A DNA stretch of 64,000 nucleotides from CAWGGS01 sp046704745 (lineage in GTDB: Bacteria > Desulfobacterota > Desulfobulbia > Desulfobulbales > Desulfocapsaceae): NCBI GenBank assembly GCA_046704745.1, contig JBJKRL010000091.1, positions 20,826-84,825 of the forward strand. Direction: 5' to 3'. Shown one piece after another: positions 17,353-25,544 of the stretch; position 1 is the stretch's first letter; every line of letters starts with the position of its first letter. The notes beneath the pieces are model-generated. The model ran no database searches. It saw only the letters and a list, made by a program, of their open reading frames with translations, and was not told the DNA's origin. A program made the translations under genes and the position numbers.

Positions 17353-18483
17353 TTATGTAATGTTCGTAAGAGATGCAGGGTAACAGATATCTCCCTCAAT
17401 CATCATATCATCACCCAATCTCTTATAACGAACGCTCTTAAGATAAACAGCCTCGCCCCTATTTGCCACATGTACTCCCTCCACAACGGAGATCCCTCTA
17501 TCACCTGCAAAAATCGGAGCCAAAAAGAGTTGTGCGTGATCTGCCAGACGGTCTTTTAACATCGATCCATGCAGCCTCGCCCCTCCTTCGACCAATACCG
17601 AAGTAATACCTTCTTGGCCGAGTACCTGCAAAACCGATTTAAGATTCAATCCTTTTTCCGCATTTTTGCCAACCGGGACTACGACAGCACCGGTAGCCGT
17701 CAGATCCTTTCTCTTACCAACGTCCGCGTCTTCATCACAAAAAATCCACGTTTTTGCATGGGATTTCAAATGAAGAACCCGGGAGGTTAATGGAATACGC
17801 AGATTGGTATCGATAATGACCCTGATCGGATCCTTACCCTTTCTTCTTGACAGGCGAGTGGTCAACAACGGATCATCGATCAGGACCGTATCGACTCCCA
17901 CCATAATAGCATCCAAGAGATCACGTAGTTTATGGGTCATTGCCAGCGATTCGGGACCGGTAATGCGACCGCATTTCCCTTTCTCATATGTTATTCTTCC
18001 ATCAAGACTGACGCCTGCCTTCATGACCACCCAAGGCATGGCTGTGGTGATGTGTTTTAGAAAAGGTCTGTTAATCTCACGGCATTCTTCCAAAAGAATG
18101 CCGGACAAAACTTCGATTCCACGCTCGGATAGATATTTTATGCCGTCCCCGTGTACCAGGGGATTGGGATCCTCCATGCCCACAACCACCCTCTTCACTC
18201 CGGCATTAACCAGAGCATGACTGCAGGGAGGAGTCTTTCCGGTATGATTGCAAGGCTCAAGGGTTATGTAAATGGTTGAACCTACAGCCTCTCCCCCCGC
18301 TTTACGCAGGGCGTTGATCTCGGCATGCGGCTCTCCAGCTTTTTTATGGTATCCCTTGCTTATGATGTGATTATTTTTGACGATTACAGCCCCGACACAG
18401 GGATTGGGAGATGTTCGCCCCAGCCCCCTGCGTGCCTCTTTCAAGGCCAAACGCATGTAGAAGCGGTCCCGCTCCCGTATCAC
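17353..18483 (-). CDS. ribD: Riboflavin biosynthesis protein RibD (deaminase/reductase)
   Basis: A bifunctional enzyme performing the second and third steps of riboflavin synthesis: deamination of the pyrimidine intermediate, then side-chain reduction with NADPH. The N-terminal deaminase has TSPNPCVGAVIV, PHAEINAL (His53, Glu55) and EPCNHTGKTPPC (Cys78, Cys87) for zinc. The C-terminal reductase has KAGVSLDGRI, TGPESLAMTHKLRDLLDAIMVGVDTV and SVLVEGGARLHGS. The 376-residue length is usual. Its start overlaps the nrdR stop by four bases. The gene set nrdR-ribD is common; other rib genes are not in the window. Confidence 0.95.
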   Translation of the reverse strand: MIRERDRFYMRLALKEARRGLGRTSPNPCVGAVIVKNNHIISKGYHKKAGEPHAEINALRKAGGEAVGSTIYITLEPCNHTGKTPPCSHALVNAGVKRVVVGMEDPNPLVHGDGIKYLSERGIEVLSGILLEECREINRPFLKHITTAMPWVVMKAGVSLDGRITYEKGKCGRITGPESLAMTHKLRDLLDAIMVGVDTVLIDDPLLTTRLSRRKGKDPIRVIIDTNLRIPLTSRVLHLKSHAKTWIFCDEDADVGKRKDLTATGAVVVPVGKNAEKGLNLKSVLQVLGQEGITSVLVEGGARLHGSMLKDRLADHAQLFLAPIFAGDRGISVVEGVHVANRGEAVYLKSVRYKRLGDDMMIEGDICYPASLTNIT

Positions 18484-18974
18484 TTGTCTGCATCCTTTTG
18501 GGTTGGAAAATCGCTGATAGCCCGTGCATCCAGAAGCGTTTTCAACTCATCCATAAATTCATTAACATCTTTGAACTGTCGGTAAACTGAAGCAAAACGA
18601 ACATAGGCCACTTCATCAAGCTTCGGCAACTCCTCCATTACCCATTGTCCGACGACCTTTGATGAGACCTCTTTGGCTCCCAAGTCCTGGAGCTTTCTTT
18701 CAATTTCATCAACAAATTTATCAATATTATCTCTACTGACCGGTCTCTTCTCACAGGCCTTCTCCAGACCGATCACCATCTTTTGCCTGTCCCAGGCCTC
18801 CCTCCGGCCATCCTTTTTGACCAGCACGGGCATCATTACCTCTAAGCGTTCATAGGTAGTAAACCTCTGATTGCAGGAAAGGCAGGAACGTCTTCTTCTG
18901 GTTATGGTACTCTCTTTATTCAGACGGGAATCGATAACTTTATTATCCAAATGGCCACAATAGGGACATTTCAT
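18480..18974 (-). CDS. nrdR: Transcriptional repressor NrdR
   Basis: A repressor of ribonucleotide reductase genes that senses ATP/dATP. It begins with the zinc ribbon MKCPYCGHLDNKV (Cys3, Cys6) and SCLSCNQRFTTYER (Cys31, Cys34), followed by the ATP-cone: VLVKKDGRREAWDRQKMVIGLEKACEKRPVS. The 164-residue length is typical. It ends in a four-base overlap with ribD and lies about 114 bases downstream of glyA on the same strand. No nrd gene or NrdR box was seen here. Confidence 0.95.
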   Translation of the reverse strand: MKCPYCGHLDNKVIDSRLNKESTITRRRRSCLSCNQRFTTYERLEVMMPVLVKKDGRREAWDRQKMVIGLEKACEKRPVSRDNIDKFVDEIERKLQDLGAKEVSSKVVGQWVMEELPKLDEVAYVRFASVYRQFKDVNEFMDELKTLLDARAISDFPTQKDADK

Positions 18975-19088
18975 ACAGCCTCCATTAGTTTCTCCGAGAT
19001 TACCCTGAACCCCACCCCCGCGACCTTATTGTATCCTTTAAGGGACCAAACCTCAAATCAAGGATTATCTCATTGTGGAGAAATGTCA

Positions 19089-20336
19089 TTAGATTCTCGT
19101 CACTATTCGTGAGAGGGGAAACCTTTTACAAAGCTCCAATACTTCCTGGCGAATCTGCTCAATTGTCTGTTCATCGCGCTTTTCAATAACGCGATCAATA
19201 AAGCCGGCAATCATCTGCATTTCCACAGCCCGCATACCCCTCGTGGTCACCAAAGGCGTACCAATACGCACACCGCTGGTGACATAGCGGGATTGCGTAT
19301 CGAATGGTATGGCATTTTTGTTGACGGTAATTCCAGCTCTGCCTAATAGGTCTTCCGCCTCTTTACCTGAAATATTTTTATTTGTCAGGTCCAAAAGCAT
19401 CAGATGGTTATCGGTACCCCCTGATACCAAACGAAACCCCCTGCCCATGAGACTCTCGGCAAGCATCTTTGCATTGGCAACCACATCCTTCTGATCTTCT
19501 TGAAACTCTTTTCCCATAACCTCCCTAAATCCGACAGCCTTTGCTGCAATGGCATGCATCAGCGGACCACCTTGAATTCCAGGGAAAATATTACTGTTGA
19601 TGGCCTTGCCCCATCTTTCTTTGGCGAGAATTAATCCTCCCCTAGGGCCACGCAACGTCTTATGGGTTGTTGAGGTTACCACGTCGGCATAAGGAACAGG
19701 GGAAGGATGGACATCTGCCGCCACCAGGCCGGCGATATGGGCCATATCCACCATAAAAAGAGCGTCGATTTTATCGGCAATGCTCCTAAACCTCGGAAAA
19801 TCAATAAACCGTGGATAAGCGCTGGCGCCGGCCACAATCATTTTCGGTTTTTTGTCCAGTGCTATGCGCTCAACCTCGTCCATGTTGATCTGCTCACTGT
19901 CCCGGTCGACACCATAGGAAATAAAATTATAAAGCTGGCCGGAAAAACTGACGGGACTTCCATGCGTCAGATGTCCTCCATGCGCAAGATCCATTCCTAA
20001 TACAGTATCTCCCAGTTTCAATAACGCAAAATACACACCCATATTTGCCTGTGAGCCTGAATGCGGCTGGACATTAGCATACTCGGCAGCGAATATCTTT
20101 TTTGCCCTTTCAATCGCCAGAGTCTCAACCTCATCGGCATTGCGACAACCGCCATAATAGCGTTTCTGGGGATAGCCCTCTGCATATTTATTTGTAAAAA
20201 CAGATCCTTGAGCATCAAGAACTGCTTGTGAAGCAATATTTTCAGAGGCAATCAATTCAAGTTGATTGTCCTGACGATCATATTCCGCCCGAATGCTCCG
20301 AAAAATCTCAGGATCTGTTTTTTCTAATGTTTTCAT
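19089..20336 (-). CDS. glyA: Serine hydroxymethyltransferase
   Basis: PLP enzyme that interconverts serine and glycine and charges tetrahydrofolate with a one-carbon unit. Motifs are ELIASENIAS, YAEGYPQKRYYGGC, NVQPHSGSQAN, DMAHIAGLVA, and VVTSTTHKTLRGPRGG with the PLP lysine. I use the ATG at 20336 (MKTLEK), 11 bases after GGAAG; a TTG at 20345 is too close to that site. This gives 415 residues. It lies between rpiB and nrdR on the same strand, but a strong terminator at 20464 separates it from rpiB, so it probably has its own promoter in 20346-20460. Confidence 0.96.
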   Translation of the reverse strand: MKTLEKTDPEIFRSIRAEYDRQDNQLELIASENIASQAVLDAQGSVFTNKYAEGYPQKRYYGGCRNADEVETLAIERAKKIFAAEYANVQPHSGSQANMGVYFALLKLGDTVLGMDLAHGGHLTHGSPVSFSGQLYNFISYGVDRDSEQINMDEVERIALDKKPKMIVAGASAYPRFIDFPRFRSIADKIDALFMVDMAHIAGLVAADVHPSPVPYADVVTSTTHKTLRGPRGGLILAKERWGKAINSNIFPGIQGGPLMHAIAAKAVGFREVMGKEFQEDQKDVVANAKMLAESLMGRGFRLVSGGTDNHLMLLDLTNKNISGKEAEDLLGRAGITVNKNAIPFDTQSRYVTSGVRIGTPLVTTRGMRAVEMQMIAGFIDRVIEKRDEQTIEQIRQEVLELCKRFPLSRIVTRI

Positions 20337-20463
20337 CGAATTCAATACTTCCTTTTTCTATAATTTAACAAAAGCACTTTAGATGCGAACAACCTGTCAT
20401 CCTGACATACAAAACCAAGGATAGAACTGTATAAAAAAACGGAATAATTCACAACGATAAAAA

Positions 20464-20506
20464 CAAGAAAGCCGGCATTTCAAAACTATGAATGCCGGCT
20501 TTCTTG
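20464..20506 (-). terminator. Intrinsic terminator of the fatty-acid/rpiB operon
   Basis: A perfect 16-bp stem (20464-20479 with 20491-20506, core GCCGGCATT) with an 11-base loop lies 18 bases after the rpiB stop. On the minus strand it is followed by TTTTT. The plus side also has a later T-run at 20518-20526. Confidence 0.9.
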
Positions 20507-20524
20507 CAAATAGGTACTTTTTTT

Positions 20525-20953
20525 TTACTTATTGAATTGCTCAATACGCCTCTGGTGTCGCCCTCCGGCAAATTCGGTATTCAACCAGGTTTTCACGATA
20601 CCTTCAGCCACTCCAGTGCCGATGACCCTCGCGCCCATACAAAGCACATTGGCATTATTATGCTCTCGGCTCATACGGGCAGTATACTCATCATGACAAA
20701 GGGCTGCGCGGATACCTATAGAGGAGTTGGCAACCATGGACATACCAATACCCGTTCCGCAGATCAAAATCCCAGCCGAGCAGATTTTCTTCTGAATCAA
20801 CTCGCAGACTTTATTCGCATAGACAGGATAATCCACAGATTCTAAAGAAAAACAACCGATATCATCAATTTCATGTCCGAGAGAGATGGCATATTCTTTT
20901 ACTGCTTCTTTCATCTCATATCCACCATGATCGGCACCGATTGCAATTTTCAC
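20525..20953 (-). CDS. rpiB: Ribose-5-phosphate isomerase B
   Basis: Interconverts ribose-5-phosphate and ribulose-5-phosphate (142 residues, cytoplasmic). It shows IGADHGGYEMKE, DYPVYANKV, the active-site CGTGIGMSMVAN (Cys65) and ARMSREHNNANVLCMGARVIG. GAGGAG lies about six bases upstream. It is 22 bases downstream of fabF and ends the long lipid operon, a linkage also common in other Desulfobacterota as far as I recall. Confidence 0.95.
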   Translation of the reverse strand: MKIAIGADHGGYEMKEAVKEYAISLGHEIDDIGCFSLESVDYPVYANKVCELIQKKICSAGILICGTGIGMSMVANSSIGIRAALCHDEYTARMSREHNNANVLCMGARVIGTGVAEGIVKTWLNTEFAGGRHQRRIEQFNK

Positions 20954-20975
20954 ATTCTCCTCCTCAGGACCCTGC

Positions 20976-22217
20976 CTACCCGTTGAAACGTTTCATCACG
21001 ACAACGGCATTAGTCCCGCCAAAGCCAAAGGAGTTTGACATGGCATAATGAATATCAATTTTCCTGGATACATTTGGAACATAATCTAGATCGCATTCCG
21101 GACTCGCCGCCTGCAAATTAATGGTTGGAGGTGCAATCTGGTCTTTAATGCTTAAAGTTGTAAACACCGACTCGATACCTCCGGCCGCTCCCAACATATG
21201 CCCGGTCATGGACTTTGTGGAACTGATCGCCAGTTTTTTGGCATGCTCCCCAAAGACGGTTTTAACGGCCTGGGTCTCACAACGGTCATTAAGCGGTGTC
21301 GATGTCCCGTGCGCATTAATGTAATCGACCATATCAGGCTCTATGCCGGCATCGTTTAAGGCCATCCGCATACACCTGACAGCCCCTTCACCGTCCTCGG
21401 GAGGAGCTGCCACATGATAGGCGTCGCTGCTCAAACCGTAACCGACGACCTCGGCATAGATGGTCGCTCCTCGAGCCAGCGCATGTTCCAATTCCTCCAG
21501 AACCAACATTCCTGAACCTTCTGACATGACAAATCCATCCCGATCCTTATCAAAAGGCCTTGATGCAGCAGCAGGATCGTCGTTTCGCGTAGAAAGCGCC
21601 TTCATAGCAGAAAAACCGGCCACTCCTGTAGGACAGATAACGGCTTCGGCTCCACCGGTAACGACAATATCACACCCGCCATACATAATATGCCGATACG
21701 ATTCACCTACGGCATGGGTTCCGGCGGCACAGGCCGTCGACAAGGAAAGATTGGGACCTTTTGATCCCATCATCATTGATATATGTCCCGACGGCATGTT
21801 AGGAATAACCATCGGGATAAAAAACGGGGTTACCCTTTTCGGACCACGCTCCAATATAACACTGTGGCAGGCCTCAATGTTGGGCAGACCGCCCATACCG
21901 CAACCGGTGATAACCCCAACCCGTCCGGCATTGCTGTTATCAATGACAATACCGCTATCCTCAACAGCCATACGGGCTGCGACAAGACCGTACTGAACAA
22001 AAAGGTCCAGATGCTTGGCCGCTTTTTTTTCAAAAAAAATTTCTGCGTCGAAATCCTTTACCTCAGCTGCGATCTTAACGGTGAAATCGCTGGTATCGAA
22101 ACGGGTGATGCTATCAACACCGCTCATTCCGGCGCAGATATTTTTCCAGGTTTTTTCAACCCCCGTTCCCAGCGGCGTTACAAGACCAACACCTGTAACC
22201 ACTACTCTTCGCTTCAC
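20976..22217 (-). CDS. fabF: 3-oxoacyl-ACP synthase II (FabF)
   Basis: Condenses malonyl-ACP with acyl-ACP during chain elongation. The thiolase-fold triad is visible: Cys163 in STACAAGTHA, His in NAHGTSTPLND and His in SMTGHMLGAAGG, with the end NSFGFGGTNAVVVMK. I start at the GTG at 22217 (KRRVVVTGVG), eight bases after AAGGAG; a TTG at 22238 would bury that site. The result is 413 residues, the usual length. It follows acpP by 73 bases. Confidence 0.96.
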   Translation of the reverse strand: MKRRVVVTGVGLVTPLGTGVEKTWKNICAGMSGVDSITRFDTSDFTVKIAAEVKDFDAEIFFEKKAAKHLDLFVQYGLVAARMAVEDSGIVIDNSNAGRVGVITGCGMGGLPNIEACHSVILERGPKRVTPFFIPMVIPNMPSGHISMMMGSKGPNLSLSTACAAGTHAVGESYRHIMYGGCDIVVTGGAEAVICPTGVAGFSAMKALSTRNDDPAAASRPFDKDRDGFVMSEGSGMLVLEELEHALARGATIYAEVVGYGLSSDAYHVAAPPEDGEGAVRCMRMALNDAGIEPDMVDYINAHGTSTPLNDRCETQAVKTVFGEHAKKLAISSTKSMTGHMLGAAGGIESVFTTLSIKDQIAPPTINLQAASPECDLDYVPNVSRKIDIHYAMSNSFGFGGTNAVVVMKRFNG

Positions 22218-22290
22218 GTTATCGGCTCCTTGAAACAAGGGTCTCTTTCAAATACCAAAAAAATAGAAGTCATAAACGCGATGAAACGTG

Positions 22291-22524
22291 CTATTTATTC
22301 AATTTATCAACGTAATCGATGGCATCCTGAACCGTGCTGATTTTCTCGGCATCTTCGTCAGGAATTTCGATGTCAAATCCTTCTTCCATGGCCATAATCA
22401 GTTCAACAAGGTCCAGAGAATCCGCTCCCAGGTCATCAACGAACGAAGCATTGGGAACGACCTTCTCTCTTTCAACACTTAACTGCTCAACAATAATATC
22501 GATCATTTTTTGATCTACAGCCAT
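22291..22524 (-). CDS. acpP: Acyl carrier protein
   Basis: A 77-residue acidic carrier whose Ser36 in DLGADSLDLVELIMAMEE receives the 4'-phosphopantetheine arm. Its helical sequence ends normally (TVQDAIDYVDKL). GGGAG lies about eight bases upstream. It sits between fabG and fabF. A large hairpin at 22580-22637 lies just upstream and may set its abundance. Confidence 0.96.
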   Translation of the reverse strand: MAVDQKMIDIIVEQLSVEREKVVPNASFVDDLGADSLDLVELIMAMEEGFDIEIPDEDAEKISTVQDAIDYVDKLNK

Positions 22525-22579
22525 TGCATTTCTCCCTTAATTTTAAATAATCTACAGTGCCGCAATTTGGCTATTTCTT

Positions 22580-22637
22580 AGTACCTTACAGATTGATTTC
22601 TTGTTTTTTACAAGAAGTTAATCTGTCGCAAGGTACT
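22580..22637 (-). promoter_or_regulatory. Large hairpin between fabG and acpP
   Basis: Three stacked stems pair 22580-22587 with 22630-22637, 22589-22594 with 22620-22625, and 22598-22604 with 22610-22616 around a T5 loop. No T-run follows on the transcribed strand, so termination is unlikely. It could mark an RNA processing site that gives acpP a separate stable message. A smaller CCCC/GGGG hairpin and AACACTGTGTT, similar to the window's dispersed repeats, follow at about 22641-22673. Confidence 0.5.
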
Positions 22638-22779
22638 TTTGCCCCCTAGTGGGGTGTTAGTAACACTGTGTTCTTCCAACAAAAAAACATAAGGCCAAAT
22701 TCAGCCCGTTTTCCTGCAAAAAATCAAAGCCAAATATTACATATTTTCAGACAATAGCAAGCGAAATCACAGCCACCTA

Positions 22780-23526
22780 TCACATGTACATGCCACCGTT
22801 CACATGCAGCACCTGACCGGTGACATAACCACCATCGGTGCCCACCAGATAAGCCACGGCACCGGCGATATCATCGACAGAACCCAACGAACCCAATGGA
22901 ATCTCACTTTTGAGTTTCTCCTGGACTTCAGACGAAAGGGCCTCGGTCATCTCGGTTAAAATATATCCCGGAGCGACACAGTTTACGGTGATATTTCTTG
23001 AGGCATATTCTCTGGCCATAGATTTGGCCATCCCGACCATCCCGGCCTTGGCAGAGGCATAATTTACCTGACCGGCGTTGCCGGAAAAGCCGACAACCGA
23101 AGTGATGTTGACAATCCTCCCCCAGCGTTTTTTCATCATGCTTTTGGCAACGGCCTTGGCACAGAGAAAAGCGCCCTTGAGATTGGTATTAAGGACCGCA
23201 TCCCAATCCGATTCCTTCATCCTGGCGATAAGACCATCACGTGTTATCCCGGCGTTATTGACCAGGATATCGATGCCCCCCGCTTCGTTTGTGATCTCTT
23301 TGAATGCAGCATCGACGGCGGCAGGGTCCGCCACATCAAAACCTATTATCTTTGCCTTACCTCCGGAATCTTCAATCAGTGATCTGGTCTCTTCGGCTGC
23401 CTCCGAACGGTTGACATAGTTGATATAGACCATTGCTCCCATGGCAGCAAGCCGCAAGCAGACAGCTCTGCCGATGCCACGGCTACCACCTGTCACAACC
23501 ACTGTTTTCCCCTCCAATGTCTTCAT
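22780..23526 (-). CDS. fabG: 3-oxoacyl-ACP reductase FabG
   Basis: NADPH-dependent reduction of 3-oxoacyl-ACP in fatty acid elongation (248 residues, short-chain dehydrogenase). Visible are TGGSRGIGRA for the nucleotide, NNAGITRDGL, and the catalytic Ser143, Tyr156 and Lys160 (NITSVVG, VNYASAKAG), ending GQVLHVNGGMYM. Its start overlaps the etfA stop by four bases, tying the fatty-acid reductase to the ETF genes translationally. Confidence 0.95.
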   Translation of the reverse strand: MKTLEGKTVVVTGGSRGIGRAVCLRLAAMGAMVYINYVNRSEAAEETRSLIEDSGGKAKIIGFDVADPAAVDAAFKEITNEAGGIDILVNNAGITRDGLIARMKESDWDAVLNTNLKGAFLCAKAVAKSMMKKRWGRIVNITSVVGFSGNAGQVNYASAKAGMVGMAKSMAREYASRNITVNCVAPGYILTEMTEALSSEVQEKLKSEIPLGSLGSVDDIAGAVAYLVGTDGGYVTGQVLHVNGGMYM

Positions 23527-24716
23527 GCCCCCCGCTGCTCCTCTATCTTGGCAATGAGTTTTGGTATGATTTCATAGAGATCCCCGACCAGGCCGAAGTC
23601 TGCAATATCGAATATCGGCGCATTCTTGTCTCGATTTATCGCCACAATTGTATCGGCCGATTGCATTCCGGCCACATGTTGAATGGCCCCGGAAATACCA
23701 CAGGCTATATAGAGTTTCGGGGCAACAGTCTTTCCCGTTTGTCCGACCTGGTGGGGGTAAGGTATCCACCCGGCATCCACCGCCGCCCGGGAAGCCGACA
23801 CGTCACCATTAAGCGTTTCGGCCAACTGCCGCAAAAGATCGAACCCCTTCTCGTTATCCAGCCCTCTTCCTCCGGAAACCAGAATATCGGATTCCTGAAT
23901 GTTCACTTTATATCCTTGGGCGGCCACCGATTCAAGCACCTGGATCCGGCTTTTCAACTGGTTCGGAGTCGGTGTAACATCTATTATTTTGCCTGTCCTT
24001 TCTCCATCATAGGGCAGGGACTTCATCACCCTGGGCCTGACTGTCGCCATCTGAGGTCTCGTGGACGGGCATTCAATGGTAGCCATGATATTGCCGCCAA
24101 ATGCCGGTCGGGTCTGAAGGAGAGCACCATCCTCGGACCTGATCTCAAGTTTGGTGCAGTCTGCAGTCAAACCCGTATGTAGAGTCGTCGCCACGCCAGG
24201 AATAAACGACCGTCCGATGGCGGTCGCTCCCGCTAAAACGATTTCCGGTTTATGCTCTTTAATAAGAGCGGTAAGGACCGCACCGTAAACGTCATCGGTA
24301 AATTGTTGAAGGGCGGGATGATCGATCCTGTAGACGACGTCGGCTCCATGGCCTATGAGCTGTTCGGCTGTTTCACCGGTATCATGCCCCAGCAATACAG
24401 CCACCAACTGAACCCCGCGTTGATCGGCCAGTCTTCTGCCTATTCCCAAAAGTTCAATGGAGACGGTTGCCAGGCTCCCTTTTCTAAACTCGCAATACAC
24501 CCAGATCCCGGACCAAGCGCCTAGATCCATCTGCAGACTTTTTTCAATATCAACAAGGGCAATCGCCCCTACTTCACAGGCTTCAACACAGGCACCGCAG
24601 AGTGTGCAGGCATCTCCGACTTCAGCCTTGCCATCGACCACCGAAATGGCAGCGAAGGCACATTGGTCCTCACAGATTCCGCAGCCGATACAAAGCTCTT
24701 TGTCTATCTTCAACAT
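23523..24716 (-). CDS. etfA: EtfA with an N-terminal 2x[4Fe-4S] ferredoxin domain
   Basis: Alpha subunit of an electron-transfer flavoprotein, 397 residues. The first 60 residues are a ferredoxin module with two CxxCxxCxxxC sets (Cys9/12/15/19 and 37/40/43/47). The ETF N-domain follows, then the FAD domain with SGGRGLDNEKGF, SRAAVDAGW, YPHQVGQTGKTVAP, ACGISGAIQH and AINRDKNAPIFDIADFGLVGD. Ferredoxin-fused EtfA is known from CarE and LctC, both parts of electron-bifurcating complexes. It overlaps fabG and lies just downstream of etfB and an acyl-CoA dehydrogenase. Bifurcation here is inferred. Confidence 0.93.
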   Translation of the reverse strand: MLKIDKELCIGCGICEDQCAFAAISVVDGKAEVGDACTLCGACVEACEVGAIALVDIEKSLQMDLGAWSGIWVYCEFRKGSLATVSIELLGIGRRLADQRGVQLVAVLLGHDTGETAEQLIGHGADVVYRIDHPALQQFTDDVYGAVLTALIKEHKPEIVLAGATAIGRSFIPGVATTLHTGLTADCTKLEIRSEDGALLQTRPAFGGNIMATIECPSTRPQMATVRPRVMKSLPYDGERTGKIIDVTPTPNQLKSRIQVLESVAAQGYKVNIQESDILVSGGRGLDNEKGFDLLRQLAETLNGDVSASRAAVDAGWIPYPHQVGQTGKTVAPKLYIACGISGAIQHVAGMQSADTIVAINRDKNAPIFDIADFGLVGDLYEIIPKLIAKIEEQRGA

Positions 24717-24737
24717 CGCTTATTTCTCCCGTATCGA

Positions 24738-25520
24738 TTATGCCAGGTACGGCCGAAGCATGGCGACGAGCTGCTCAACCTGTTCATCGACGGACCCTGA
24801 GAGCACACATCGTTCACCGCGCGGCTCAGGTGGAAAGACCTTTACCACCTGGGTCGGCGAACCCGAAAGACCTATCGAGGCTGAATCAGCCCCTATGTCA
24901 GCAGCATTTAAGGTCTTTATCACCGCCTTTTTGGCCTTCATGGTCCCTTTCAAAGACGGCACCCTCGGTTCGTTGGCATCTTTTACCACTGTCAACAATG
25001 CCGGATAGTCGACCTTGATGATATCATAGCCGTCGTCCATCATCCTCTCCACCAACAAGCCTGTGGCATCTGCCTGACGGACCTTCTGCACACAGGTAAT
25101 ATAGGGCATATCCAGCCTCATGGCCAGTCCGGGACCTACCTGAGCAGTATCGCCATCTATTGCCTGTTTGCCGCAGATAACCAAATCAAAAGGGCCTAGT
25201 GACGTTATTGCCTGCCCCAGCGTATAGGAGGTGGCCCAGGTATCGGCACCGGCAAAGGCCCTGTCTGAGACCAGCACTCCGTTATCTGCCCCACAGGAGA
25301 TAGCCTGCCTGAGAACAGCCTCGGCCTGGGGAGGGCCCATGGTCAGCACGGTGACCTCACCTCCGAGGGACTCCTTGATCCGCACGGCTTCCTCTACGGC
25401 ATGCTGATCATAAGGATTCATGATCGATTCAACACCTTCGCGGGCCAGGGTATTCGTTTTGGGGTCGAGACGCACATCTTTGGCATCGGGAACCTGTTTG
25501 ACACAGACAATAATCTTCAT
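24738..25520 (-). CDS. etfB: EtfB, electron-transfer flavoprotein beta subunit
   Basis: Beta subunit (260 residues) partnering the ferredoxin-fused EtfA. The start MKIIVCVKQVPDAKDVRLDP, NPYDQHAVEEA, and VICGKQAIDGDTAQVGPGLA (residues 115-132) are clear. The DGDTAQVGP stretch (122-130) is the form typical of bifurcating ETFs that bind a second FAD, rather than the DDDxNQT form of AMP-binding ETFs. It lies 21 bases before etfA and 24 bases after the acyl-CoA dehydrogenase gene, so all three are in one operon. Confidence 0.94.
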   Translation of the reverse strand: MKIIVCVKQVPDAKDVRLDPKTNTLAREGVESIMNPYDQHAVEEAVRIKESLGGEVTVLTMGPPQAEAVLRQAISCGADNGVLVSDRAFAGADTWATSYTLGQAITSLGPFDLVICGKQAIDGDTAQVGPGLAMRLDMPYITCVQKVRQADATGLLVERMMDDGYDIIKVDYPALLTVVKDANEPRVPSLKGTMKAKKAVIKTLNAADIGADSASIGLSGSPTQVVKVFPPEPRGERCVLSGSVDEQVEQLVAMLRPYLA

Positions 25521-25544
25521 TGAAAACCTGTTTGACTGGGATTG

